A stretch of 64,000 bases of DNA. Source: Pseudomonas sp. PSB18. GTDB taxonomy: Bacteria; Pseudomonadota; Gammaproteobacteria; Pseudomonadales; Pseudomonadaceae. Positions within the stretch are counted from its first letter, which is position 1, and each line of letters starts with the position of its first letter. Shown piece after piece: positions 42,783-51,305 of this stretch. The stretch spans positions 62,001-126,000 of the forward strand of contig NZ_NOIN01000010.1 of assembly GCF_014596565.1 (NCBI RefSeq), read 5' to 3'. Made by a program: the position numbers and the translations under genes. The notes below the pieces were generated by a model. The model worked only from the letters and a program-made list of their open reading frames with translations. It searched no databases and had not been told where the DNA came from.

Positions 42783-44264
42783 ATGCCTGCTTCATCCAGC
42801 GCTCAAACCAGCGAGAGCACGACCCAGACCCTGTCCCTGCTGGACAAGATCATCGCCGAAGGCCGTATGGCCCATGACGACAGCCAGCAGGATTATGCCC
42901 GCGACATGCTGGCCGAATTCGCCACCCAGGTCCTCGACGAAGGCATGGCCATCGACAAGGACACCGTGGCGATGATCAACGACCGCATCAGCCAGATCGA
43001 CCAGTTGATCAGCGCCCAGCTCAACGAAGTGCTGCACCACCCTGACCTGCAGAAACTCGAAGCGTCCTGGCGTGGCCTGCACCTGTTGGTGCAGAACACC
43101 GAAACCAGCACCCGGCTCAAATTGCGCCTGCTCAACGTTACCCAGAAAGAGCTGCAGAACGATCTGGAAAAAGCCGTCGAATTCGACCAGAGCGCACTGT
43201 TCAAGAAAATCTACGAGGAAGAGTACGGCACCTTCGGCGGCCACCCGTTCAGCCTGCTGGTGGGCGACTACACCTTCGGCCGGCACCCGCAGGACATCGG
43301 CCTGTTGGAGAAACTCTCGAACGTCGCCGCCGCGGCCCACGCCCCGTTCATTGCCGCCGCCAGCCCACGCCTGTTCGACATGACCAGCTTCACCGAACTG
43401 GCAGTGCCTCGGGACCTGTCGAAGATTTTCGAGAGCCAGGAGCTGATCAAGTGGCGCTCGTTCCGTGAAAGCGAAGACTCGCGCTACGTGTCCCTGGTAC
43501 TGCCGCACTTCCTCCTGCGCCTGCCCTATGGCCCGGACACCCGGCCGGTGGAAGGCATCAACTACGTCGAAGACGTCAACGGCACCGACCACAGCAAGTA
43601 CCTGTGGGGCAATGCGGCCTGGGCGCTGTCACAACGCATCACCGAAGCCTTCGCCAAATATGGCTGGTGCGCGGCGATTCGCGGTGCCGAGGGTGGCGGC
43701 GCGGTGGAAGGCCTGCCGGCCCATACCTTCCGCACCAGTTCCGGCGACCTGTCGCTCAAGTGCCCGACCGAAGTGGCGATCACCGACCGCCGCGAGAAAG
43801 AACTCAACGACCTGGGGTTCATCGCCCTGTGCCACAAGAAGAACAGCGACATCGCGGTGTTCTTCGGTGGCCAGACCACCAACCGGGCCAAGGTCTACAA
43901 CACCAACGAGGCCAACGCCAACGCACGGATCTCGGCGATGTTGCCCTACGTGCTCGCGGCCTCGCGTTTCGCCCACTACCTGAAGGTGATCATGCGCGAC
44001 AAGGTCGGCAGCTTCATGACCCGCGACAACGTGCAGACCTACCTCAACAACTGGATCGCCGACTACGTGCTGATCAACGACAACGCGCCCCAGGAAATCA
44101 AGGCGCAGTACCCGTTGCGCGAGGCCCGGGTGGACGTGACGGAAGTGGCCGGCAAGCCCGGGGCCTACAACGCCACGGTGTTCCTGCGACCACACTTCCA
44201 GCTTGAGGAACTGACCGCCTCGATCCGCCTGGTGGCGACCCTGCCGCCTCCGGTGGCTGCCTGA
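42783..44264 (+). CDS. tssC: T6SS contractile sheath large subunit TssC
   Basis: A 493-residue VipB/TssC sheath protein. Landmarks are ASWRGLHLLVQNTETS, GTFGGHPFSLLVGDYTFG and the C-terminal PGAYNATVFLRPHFQLEELT handle region. It is preceded by a strong AAGGGAG site. With TssB it forms the contractile sheath, recycled by ClpV. It is followed by a 170-bp gap containing a palindromic repeat before hcp. Confidence 0.96.
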   Translation: MPASSSAQTSESTTQTLSLLDKIIAEGRMAHDDSQQDYARDMLAEFATQVLDEGMAIDKDTVAMINDRISQIDQLISAQLNEVLHHPDLQKLEASWRGLHLLVQNTETSTRLKLRLLNVTQKELQNDLEKAVEFDQSALFKKIYEEEYGTFGGHPFSLLVGDYTFGRHPQDIGLLEKLSNVAAAAHAPFIAAASPRLFDMTSFTELAVPRDLSKIFESQELIKWRSFRESEDSRYVSLVLPHFLLRLPYGPDTRPVEGINYVEDVNGTDHSKYLWGNAAWALSQRITEAFAKYGWCAAIRGAEGGGAVEGLPAHTFRTSSGDLSLKCPTEVAITDRREKELNDLGFIALCHKKNSDIAVFFGGQTTNRAKVYNTNEANANARISAMLPYVLAASRFAHYLKVIMRDKVGSFMTRDNVQTYLNNWIADYVLINDNAPQEIKAQYPLREARVDVTEVAGKPGAYNATVFLRPHFQLEELTASIRLVATLPPPVAA

Positions 44265-44299
44265 CGGCTGAAACCTGAGGCAATGCCGAACGCCATCCT

Positions 44300-44403
44300 G
44301 TAGGAGCTGCCGAGTGCAACGAGGCTGCGATCTTTCCCCAGACACTTGAGTCGTGAGCGAAAGATCAGAAGATCAAAAGATCGCAGCCTTCGGCAGCTCC
44401 TAC
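44300..44403. repeat. Palindromic repeat, family C, between tssC and hcp
   Basis: The left arm at 44300-44335 (GTAGGAGCTGCCGA, an 8-nt insertion, then AGGCTGCGATCTTT) is complementary to the right arm at 44375-44403. From memory the arm sequence is a very common dispersed intergenic repeat in fluorescens-group Pseudomonas. Its position inside the T6SS operon means transcripts to hcp must cross a large hairpin. Confidence 0.85.
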
Positions 44404-44434
44404 GGGGCATCGTAATTTTCTGGAGTTCCACACC

Positions 44435-44932
44435 ATGGATGCAATCATTCTCGACCTCGGCGGCGACATCAAGGGCGACAGCCTGCTGGAGGGTTTCACG
44501 GACAAGATCGAGGTCATGTCCTACAGCCACAACGTGGCGATGCAAGTCACCAACGACGTCAGCAACTCGGAGCGCACCTCCGGTCGACCGCACATCGGTG
44601 AGTTCACCCTGACCAAATTCATCGACAGCTCCACCCCTTCCCTCAACGAATATTGCTGCGCCGGCAAACCGATCCCGCAAGCTGTCATCACCATTGGCCG
44701 CAACGCCGCCGAAGGCAGCGGCAAGATCATGCCCTTCATCGTCTACACCTTGACCAACGTCGTGCTGTCCAACGTCAGTGTCAGTGGCGGTACGGGCGGC
44801 AAACCGGTGGAAACCCTGTCGCTGAACTTCACCAAAATCAAATGGGAACTCACCGCCCAGAAAGACGACGGCACCAAGGAAGGCACGGCGGGCACCACTT
44901 GGGACCTGGCGGCCAACAAGATGACCAAGTAA
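44435..44932 (+). CDS. hcp: T6SS inner-tube protein Hcp (TssD)
   Basis: A 165-residue tube subunit. It begins MDAIILDLGGDIKGDS and contains GEFTLTKFIDSSTPSLNEYCC and VSVSGGTGGKPVETLSLNFTKI, diagnostic of the Hcp family. Hexameric rings stack into the secreted tube and can carry small effectors in the lumen. It has its own TGGAG site; the upstream palindrome may let hcp mRNA be processed and accumulate separately from tssBC. Confidence 0.95.
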   Translation: MDAIILDLGGDIKGDSLLEGFTDKIEVMSYSHNVAMQVTNDVSNSERTSGRPHIGEFTLTKFIDSSTPSLNEYCCAGKPIPQAVITIGRNAAEGSGKIMPFIVYTLTNVVLSNVSVSGGTGGKPVETLSLNFTKIKWELTAQKDDGTKEGTAGTTWDLAANKMTK

Positions 44933-44945
44933 GGACGCTGCCGCC

Positions 44946-45389
44946 ATGGCTGGTTTCGGGCTGCGCCCACCGCTGTTCGAACGCCTGGCCAGCCAGGGGG
45001 ATGAACACGGCCGGGTGTTCGACCGGCAGGCGCTGCAGGACTCGGTCCACGCCGAACTGCAGCGCCTGTTCAACACCCGGCGCGGCCCTCGGACACTGAC
45101 CGAACCGCCGAGCATCCTGGATTACGGCATTGCCGATTGGACCGCGTTGCAACAGCAGCGCAGCGATGACCGGCGCCTGCTGACCCGAGAGATACACCAG
45201 GCCATCAGCCATTTCGAACCACGTCTGCAACTGGGCGAGGTCCAGGTCGTCCCGGTACCGGGCCACCCGCAACAACTGGGCATACGGCTGTCGGGGGTGC
45301 TCCGTGGCGACCCGCACTCATGGCCCGTGGCATTTGTCATCGAGCACGCCGGCGACGGTCTTGAGGTGCGACATGAGCGACTCGATTGA
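44946..45389 (+). CDS. tssE: T6SS baseplate protein TssE
   Basis: A 147-residue gp25-like wedge protein. The N-terminal region has LFERLASQGDEHGRV; the conserved segment LDYGIADWTALQ and the Glu/Arg-rich helix REIHQAISHFEPRL follow. It initiates sheath assembly on the baseplate. It starts 13 bp after hcp, and its last 17 bp overlap the tssF start. Confidence 0.92.
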   Translation: MAGFGLRPPLFERLASQGDEHGRVFDRQALQDSVHAELQRLFNTRRGPRTLTEPPSILDYGIADWTALQQQRSDDRRLLTREIHQAISHFEPRLQLGEVQVVPVPGHPQQLGIRLSGVLRGDPHSWPVAFVIEHAGDGLEVRHERLD

Positions 45390-47163
45390 CCCGCAACTGT
45401 TGGATTACTACCAGCGCGAACTGACCTGGCTGCGCCATGCCGGAAGTCTGTTCGCCGAACGCTACCCCAAGGTCGCCCGGCGCCTGGAGCTGTCCCCCGG
45501 CGAATGCCCGGACCCGCACGTCGAGCGGCTTCTGGAAGGCTTCGCGCTGCTGGCCGCCCGGCTGCAACGCCGGCTGGACGACGACTACGCCGAATTCAGC
45601 GATGCCCTGCTCGAACAGCTTTATCCCTTGGCCATGCGCCCGCTGCCTTCGTGTGCAATCGTGCAGTTCGAGCCCGACCCGAGCAAAGGCAACCTCGACG
45701 ATGGCTACCCCCTGCCCCGGGACACACCGCTGTTCGTCACCACGGATAAGGGCCAGAGCATTCACTTTCGCACCACCGCCGCCGTGCACCTGTGGCCGCT
45801 GGAAGTCAGCGAAGCGGTGCTGCTGGGCAGTGACGAAGCCCAGGCGCTGACCGGCGTAGTCCAGGCGCGTTCGGCCTTGCGCCTGAACCTGCGCTGCCTG
45901 GGTGAACGCCAATGGTCGACCCTGGAAATCGACACCCTGCGGGTGCACCTGGCGGCTTCGCCGATGATCAATGCCTGGCTGTACGATCTGCTCGGCGCCC
46001 ACACGGTCAAGGTCCTGGCCGGCCCGCCGGGCAGCGTACCGGAACCACTGGCCGGCCTGCCCCGGATCGTCGGCTTCGCCAGCGACGAAGCGCTGCTGCC
46101 GGATGAGGATGGCGTGCATCCGGGCATGCGTCTGCTGGCGGAATACTTTGCCTTCCCCGACAAGTTCGGTTTCTTCGACCTGCCCCTGGCCGGAGCGACC
46201 AGCGACAGCTCATCCCTGTACCTGTACATCGTCTTCGATCGCGCCCCCGCCAATCGCCTGCAGCTCCAGGCCAGCGACATCGCCCTGGGCTGCGCGCCGG
46301 TGATCAACCTCTTTCCCAGGACCAGCGAACCCCTGCGCCCGGACGGCACCCGCAGCGAATACCGGTTGGTGGCTGACAGTCATCGGGAAAACAGTGTCGA
46401 AATCCACAGCATCCGCACCATGCGTGCCACGTCCAGCCAGGGCGTGCGCAAGGTGCCGGCCTACTATGGCAGCCAGCACGGCAACGACCAGACCTGTTAT
46501 TGGCATGCGCGCCGGGTCAGCGGCATGAGTCCGAACCGGCTGGGCACCGACTTGATGGTCAGCCTGGTGGACACCCAACTCGACCCGCTCGCCGATACCC
46601 GCGACTACAGCCTCACCGCCGAATTACTCTGCACCAGCCGGCACCTGGCCCAGAGCCTGCCGGCGGGTACGCCGCTGGGCTTCGAACGTCCGGGCCCGGT
46701 GGCCTGGGCCCGCCTGCGCAACTCGCCGAGCCCGCAGAGCCTGCCGCGGCTGGACGGAGAATCGCGCTGGCGGCTGGTGTCGCAATTGACCCTCAACCAT
46801 TTGTCCCTGGTGGAAGGCCCCCAGGCCCTGGATGCGCTGCGCGAGATTCTGGAGCTGCACAACCTGCGAGACGAGGCCAGTGCCCGCCGCCAGATCGAGG
46901 GAGTCATGGGCCTGGGCTGCGACCGGGTGATCGCCCATGTCGGTGAAGACGCCTGGCGCGGCTGGCGCAACGGCCTTGAAGTGCGCCTGCAACTGGATCC
47001 GCAACATTTCGTCGGCAGCAGCGCCGTGCTGTTCTCCGGCGTACTGGCGCAGTTCTTTTCACTGTATGCCACCGCCAATCGCTTCGTGCGCACGGTGCTG
47101 GTCCAGTCCGACAGGGAGGTGAAGACATGGCAACCCCAAGCCGGCAAACCCCTGACGCTCTGA
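45373..47163 (+). CDS. tssF: T6SS baseplate protein TssF
   Basis: A 596-residue wedge protein. The start MSDSIDPQLLDYYQRELTWL and the following GSLFAERYPKVARRLEL are hallmark TssF sequences; the start lies inside the end of tssE. Further motifs include CSFDP-like FEPDPSKGNLDDGYPLPRDT and EYRLVADSHRENSVEIHSI. Two TssF with one TssG form each wedge. Its end overlaps tssG by 37 bp, consistent with coupled translation for stoichiometry. Confidence 0.94.
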   Translation: MSDSIDPQLLDYYQRELTWLRHAGSLFAERYPKVARRLELSPGECPDPHVERLLEGFALLAARLQRRLDDDYAEFSDALLEQLYPLAMRPLPSCAIVQFEPDPSKGNLDDGYPLPRDTPLFVTTDKGQSIHFRTTAAVHLWPLEVSEAVLLGSDEAQALTGVVQARSALRLNLRCLGERQWSTLEIDTLRVHLAASPMINAWLYDLLGAHTVKVLAGPPGSVPEPLAGLPRIVGFASDEALLPDEDGVHPGMRLLAEYFAFPDKFGFFDLPLAGATSDSSSLYLYIVFDRAPANRLQLQASDIALGCAPVINLFPRTSEPLRPDGTRSEYRLVADSHRENSVEIHSIRTMRATSSQGVRKVPAYYGSQHGNDQTCYWHARRVSGMSPNRLGTDLMVSLVDTQLDPLADTRDYSLTAELLCTSRHLAQSLPAGTPLGFERPGPVAWARLRNSPSPQSLPRLDGESRWRLVSQLTLNHLSLVEGPQALDALREILELHNLRDEASARRQIEGVMGLGCDRVIAHVGEDAWRGWRNGLEVRLQLDPQHFVGSSAVLFSGVLAQFFSLYATANRFVRTVLVQSDREVKTWQPQAGKPLTL

Positions 47164-48152
47164 ACCTGAGCCAACGCCTGCGCCGCGATCCACAGCGTTT
47201 CGAATGGCTCCAGGCCCTGTTGCTGCTGGAGCGCGAACATCCCCAGGCCGAACCGCTGGGCAGCGGTACCGCGCCCCACGCCGAAGCGTTGCGCCTGCGA
47301 GGACCGTTGACGCCGCTGTTCGCCGCCAGCGAAGTCGAGGACCTGAGCGAGGAAGCCGGTTCGCCGCCCGTGCTGACCACACCGATCTTTGGCCTGGGCG
47401 GGCCCGACGGCCCGCTGCCCTACGCTTATCAGGAATGGCTGCAACAACGGGTACGGGCGCGGGATCATGCACCCGCGGAATTTCTCGACCTGTTCCAGCA
47501 CCGGCTGCTCAGCCTGCTCTACAAAGTCATGCGCAAGCACCGCATTGCCCTGGGTTTCACCCACCCGGGCGCCTCCGCCGTGCAGGCACAACTGCGGGCC
47601 CTGACCGGCCTGCTGCCCAAGGCCTTGCAGGAACGCCAGGCCGCTCCCGATTCCGCCGCGCTGGCATGCAGCGCGCTGTACGCCGACGGCCGTCGCTCCC
47701 TGGCTGGGTTCGCGGCCATTGTCCGCGAGCAGTTCGGGCTGCCGGTGGAACTGACCGCCTATGAAGGCGGCTGGCGCGAAATCCCGTCGGCCAGCCGCAG
47801 CCGCTTGCAACCGGGCGGCCGCAACTTGCGCCTGGGTCGCAGCGCGGTGGCCGGCACCCGGGTTTGGGACGAGCATGCCGGCGTGCGCCTGACCCTCGGT
47901 CCATTGAGCGCAGCCCAGGCCAGCGGATTGTTGCCCAACGGTGAAACCCATCCGTTGCTGGCCAGCCTTTATGCGCTGTATTTCGGTCCCGACCTGGATT
48001 GCACCCTGGTGCTGCTGATCCGTGGCGCCGGTCCACTGCAACTGGGCCATCAGGCCCCGCCACGACTGAACTGGAACGGCGGCCTGCAACGGCAATCGAG
48101 CCTGGCCCTGCAACGGATCGAAACCCGCCTTCGTCAGCCGGAGATCGCCTGA
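47127..48152 (+). CDS. tssG: T6SS baseplate protein TssG
   Basis: A 341-residue wedge protein, TssF partner. Recognisable segments are FEWLQALLLLEREHPQA, GLGGPDGPLPYAYQEWLQ and DLFQHRLLSLLYKVMRKHR, followed by GHPL-like RLTLGPLSAAQASGLLP. It ends directly against the clpV start (TGA then ATG with no gap). Confidence 0.93.
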   Translation: MATPSRQTPDALNLSQRLRRDPQRFEWLQALLLLEREHPQAEPLGSGTAPHAEALRLRGPLTPLFAASEVEDLSEEAGSPPVLTTPIFGLGGPDGPLPYAYQEWLQQRVRARDHAPAEFLDLFQHRLLSLLYKVMRKHRIALGFTHPGASAVQAQLRALTGLLPKALQERQAAPDSAALACSALYADGRRSLAGFAAIVREQFGLPVELTAYEGGWREIPSASRSRLQPGGRNLRLGRSAVAGTRVWDEHAGVRLTLGPLSAAQASGLLPNGETHPLLASLYALYFGPDLDCTLVLLIRGAGPLQLGHQAPPRLNWNGGLQRQSSLALQRIETRLRQPEIA

Positions 48153-50696
48153 ATGGAATTGGCCAGCCTGATCGGTCGCCTCAACCCGGACAACCGTCGC
48201 GCCCTGGAACGGGCCGCCCAGCGTTGCCTGCAACGCAGTCATCATTACGTGGAAATCGAGCACCTGCTGCTGGAATTGCTGGACATTGAAGGCGGTGATT
48301 TCGCCTGTCTGCTACCGCGTTTCGGCCTTGAGCGTGACGCGGTGGCGGCGGAAACCAACAAGGCCCTGGACCTGTTCAAATCCGGCAGCACCCGCACACC
48401 CGCCCTGTCGGCGCAAACCATCGGCCTGCTGGAAGACGCCGTGGTCCAGGCCAGCGTGCTGGGCCTGGACAGCATCCGTTCGGGACTCTTGCTGCTGGCG
48501 CTGCTGGACCGCGATGAGCGCCGCAGCCTGTTGCTCAACAGCGCCTCGTCGCTGCTGCGCATTCCCCGGGACGCCCTGCGCGCCCATCTGTTGGAATGGA
48601 CCGAAAGCTCCCGGGAACATGTCGGCGTTGCCCGTCCGGCGAAACCCGGGCAAGCAACGCAAAAGCAGGATCCGGTACTCGACCAGTACACCCAGGATCT
48701 GACCGACGATGCCCGCAACGGCCGCATCGACCCCATCGTCGGGCGCGACGGCGAGATCCGCCAATGCATCGATATCCTGCTCAGGCGCCGGCAGAACAAC
48801 CCGATCCTGGTAGGCGCACCGGGGGTCGGCAAGACCGCCGTGGTGGAAGGCCTGGCCCTGCGCATCGCCGCCGGGGATGTGCCGCCGTCGCTGCAGGAGG
48901 TCACGTTGCGGGTGCTCGATCTCGGCCTGTTGCAGGCCGGCGCGGGGGTCAAGGGTGAATTCGAGCAACGCCTCAAAGGCGTGATCGACGCGGTACGCAG
49001 CGCCGAGAAACCGATTATCCTGTTCATCGACGAAGCCCACACCCTGATCGGTGCCGGCGGCGCAGAGGGCGGCAGCGACGCGGCCAACCTGCTCAAACCG
49101 GCCCTGGCCCGGGGCGAGCTGCGCACCCTGGCCGCCACCACCTGGCTGGAATACAAGAAATACTTCGAGAAAGACCCGGCCCTGGCCCGCCGCTTCCAAC
49201 TGGTGCAGGTCGAAGAGCCGGACGAACTCACGGCCGTGGAAATGCTCCGTGGCGTGGCCAGCAAATTGGAACAGCACCATGGCGTGCAAGTGCTGGATGC
49301 GGCAATCCACGAAGCGGTGAAACTCTCCCACCGCTACATTTCCGGACGACAACTGCCGGACAAGGCCATCAGCGTGCTCGACACCGCCTGCGCCCGGGTC
49401 GCCCTCGGCCAGCACGATGTACCGCCCACCCTGGAAAGCCTGCGGCATCGACAGAACAGCCTCAAGGACGAAGTCGAACGCTTGCGCCGGGAACAGGCCA
49501 CGGGCCTGGACCATCGCGAACGCATCACCCTGCTGGAGAGCGAGTCCACCGACAATGTGCAGGCCATCCGCGAACTGGAAACCCGCTGGGGCGAAGAACG
49601 CGAAGCCGTGCGCGAACTGCTCGACACCCGGCGCGAACTGCTGGCCCTGAGCGAACGCGCCGACAGTGAAAAAGCCGACACCGAAGTCGATAACCGCATC
49701 GATCACCTGGCCGCCGAACTGCTGCGCCTGGAAGCCGGCCTCGATGCCATTCGCCAGGACGATCCACTGGTGCCCGAACAGGTGGACAGCAAGACCGTGG
49801 CCGCTGTGATCGCCGGTTGGACCGGTATCCCCGTGGGCAAGATGCTCGCCGATGAAGCCCATGCCGTGCGCACCCTCGGCCAACGCATGGGCCTGCGAGT
49901 CATGGGCCAGGGCACCGCGCTCAATACTATCGCCCAACGCCTGCAGGCCTACCGCGCCGGCCTTACCGATCCGCAAAAACCGGTAGGCGTGTTCCTGCTG
50001 GTCGGCCCCACCGGGGTGGGCAAGACCGAAACCGCCTATGCCCTGGCCGATGCCTTGTACGGCGGCGAACGCAACCTGATCAGCATCAACCTCTCGGAGT
50101 ACCAGGAAGCCCACACCGTCAGCCAACTCAAAGGCGCCCCGCCCGGCTACGTCGGCTACGGCAGCGGTGGCGTACTCACCGAAGCGGTGCGGCGCAAACC
50201 CTACTCGGTGGTGCTGCTGGACGAAATCGAAAAGGCCCACCCGGACGTGCTCGAAGCGTTCTACAACGTCTTCGACAAAGGCCTGATGGAGGACGGCACC
50301 GGCCTTGTCGTGGATTTCAAGAACACCGTGATGCTCGCCACCAGCAACGTCGGCGCCGAATTGCTGCTGGACACACCGGCCGCGCAACTGGGCAGCGATG
50401 CCTTCAACGAAGCCTTGCACAAGGTGCTGCTGCAAGCGTTTCGTCCGGCGTTCCTGGCGCGCATGACCGTGGTGGCGTATCGACCGTTGGATGAGGCGAC
50501 GCTGGAAGGGATTGTGTTGGCTAAGTTGGAGAAACTGCGTGGGCGCTACAAGGCGGCAACGGGCAAACAGTTCGAATTCGATGCCGGGATCGTCAAGGCG
50601 GTGCTTGCCAAGTGCAGCGCAGCGGGGGCGCGTGATGTCGAGAATGTGTTGATGACCCAGGTGACGGGGAAGTTGGCGGAGTGGGTGTTGGAATAA
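48153..50696 (+). CDS. clpV: T6SS sheath-recycling AAA+ ATPase ClpV (TssH)
   Basis: An 847-residue Clp/Hsp100 ATPase that unfolds contracted TssBC sheath. An N-terminal Clp-N domain (about 1-150) precedes two AAA+ modules. The first Walker A is GAPGVGKTA near residue 224, with Walker B ILFIDEAHTL. The middle coiled-coil domain spans about 420-520. The second Walker A is GPTGVGKTE near 618, with Walker B VVLLDEIEKAH. The N-terminal domain, which departs from ClpB, and the locus identify it as ClpV. The accessory cargo gene starts 28 bp later. Confidence 0.95.
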   Translation: MELASLIGRLNPDNRRALERAAQRCLQRSHHYVEIEHLLLELLDIEGGDFACLLPRFGLERDAVAAETNKALDLFKSGSTRTPALSAQTIGLLEDAVVQASVLGLDSIRSGLLLLALLDRDERRSLLLNSASSLLRIPRDALRAHLLEWTESSREHVGVARPAKPGQATQKQDPVLDQYTQDLTDDARNGRIDPIVGRDGEIRQCIDILLRRRQNNPILVGAPGVGKTAVVEGLALRIAAGDVPPSLQEVTLRVLDLGLLQAGAGVKGEFEQRLKGVIDAVRSAEKPIILFIDEAHTLIGAGGAEGGSDAANLLKPALARGELRTLAATTWLEYKKYFEKDPALARRFQLVQVEEPDELTAVEMLRGVASKLEQHHGVQVLDAAIHEAVKLSHRYISGRQLPDKAISVLDTACARVALGQHDVPPTLESLRHRQNSLKDEVERLRREQATGLDHRERITLLESESTDNVQAIRELETRWGEEREAVRELLDTRRELLALSERADSEKADTEVDNRIDHLAAELLRLEAGLDAIRQDDPLVPEQVDSKTVAAVIAGWTGIPVGKMLADEAHAVRTLGQRMGLRVMGQGTALNTIAQRLQAYRAGLTDPQKPVGVFLLVGPTGVGKTETAYALADALYGGERNLISINLSEYQEAHTVSQLKGAPPGYVGYGSGGVLTEAVRRKPYSVVLLDEIEKAHPDVLEAFYNVFDKGLMEDGTGLVVDFKNTVMLATSNVGAELLLDTPAAQLGSDAFNEALHKVLLQAFRPAFLARMTVVAYRPLDEATLEGIVLAKLEKLRGRYKAATGKQFEFDAGIVKAVLAKCSAAGARDVENVLMTQVTGKLAEWVLE

Positions 50697-50724
50697 TTTC
50701 ATTGTCGCTGGAGGAAATAACATC

Positions 50725-51291
50725 ATGTTGAAAGCAAGTCTCGAACAGCACAATCGCCACCTTCGTCCCACTTTTCCCACTGCCCATACTGGCATTGAGA
50801 CCTTCGACTTGAGTCTTGAACTTGATCGGGACTTGTTGGCATTGGTCGAAGGCACTACCCATCGTGCCTACTACCTGCCCTGGAATATGGACTCGGGCCT
50901 TTACGTCGATCTCCCCGCGCATCCGACAGGCAATGATCCCCTGTTGTTTCTCACCGCAAACCTGACGGGATGCTGCGTGGGCATTCAGAACTTCGGTGGC
51001 TTCATCAGGGTCAGGCACTACAACCTGTACACCTCGGGCAATCAAAATCCGGTCTTTTCCCAAGACGATCTTTTCCGTTATGGCACCAACATTTCCTGGT
51101 TGTTGCCTTCGGATAAATACAATGTCGGCGCGATACAACGGGCGGCCCCCTATACCCATCAGGGTCCTTGGGCCGAAGCAGTCTTGTGGGGCGAGTACGT
51201 CGCCACTTATTGGCCGTTCACATCGAAATGGCACTTTTACTACCAGAACGGAAACAGCAACAAAGTTATCCATGAACTGAATTATCAATAG
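50725..51291 (+). CDS. Unknown protein, candidate T6SS cargo with CNF-like Cys-His pattern
   Basis: A 188-residue protein between clpV and vgrG, the usual place for an accessory effector. I do not recognise it by overall sequence. Residues 80-98 read LTGCCVG...RVRH: a (S/T)GC motif with C83 followed exactly 15 residues later by H98. That matches the spacing of the catalytic pair Cys866/His881 in cytotoxic necrotizing factor 1 and the LSGC signature of related glutamine deamidases. The flanking sequence is rich in aromatic beta-strand-like stretches and has no signal peptide or membrane helix. GC is lower than in the core T6SS genes. GGAGG at 50710 supports the ATG at 50725. Confidence 0.6.
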   Translation: MLKASLEQHNRHLRPTFPTAHTGIETFDLSLELDRDLLALVEGTTHRAYYLPWNMDSGLYVDLPAHPTGNDPLLFLTANLTGCCVGIQNFGGFIRVRHYNLYTSGNQNPVFSQDDLFRYGTNISWLLPSDKYNVGAIQRAAPYTHQGPWAEAVLWGEYVATYWPFTSKWHFYYQNGNSNKVIHELNYQ

Positions 51292-51305
51292 CGGCAGGTC
51301 GCTCG

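Noticed and set aside
48312..50855. 847-codon open frame antisense to clpV
   Set aside because: Both ATPase modules with Walker motifs are on the plus strand; the antisense product has no recognisable domain.
50725..51291. Classifying the unknown cargo as a vgrG chaperone (DUF1795/DUF2169/DUF4123 type)
   Set aside because: None of the signatures of those chaperone families could be seen, and the length and aromatic beta-rich pattern do not fit.
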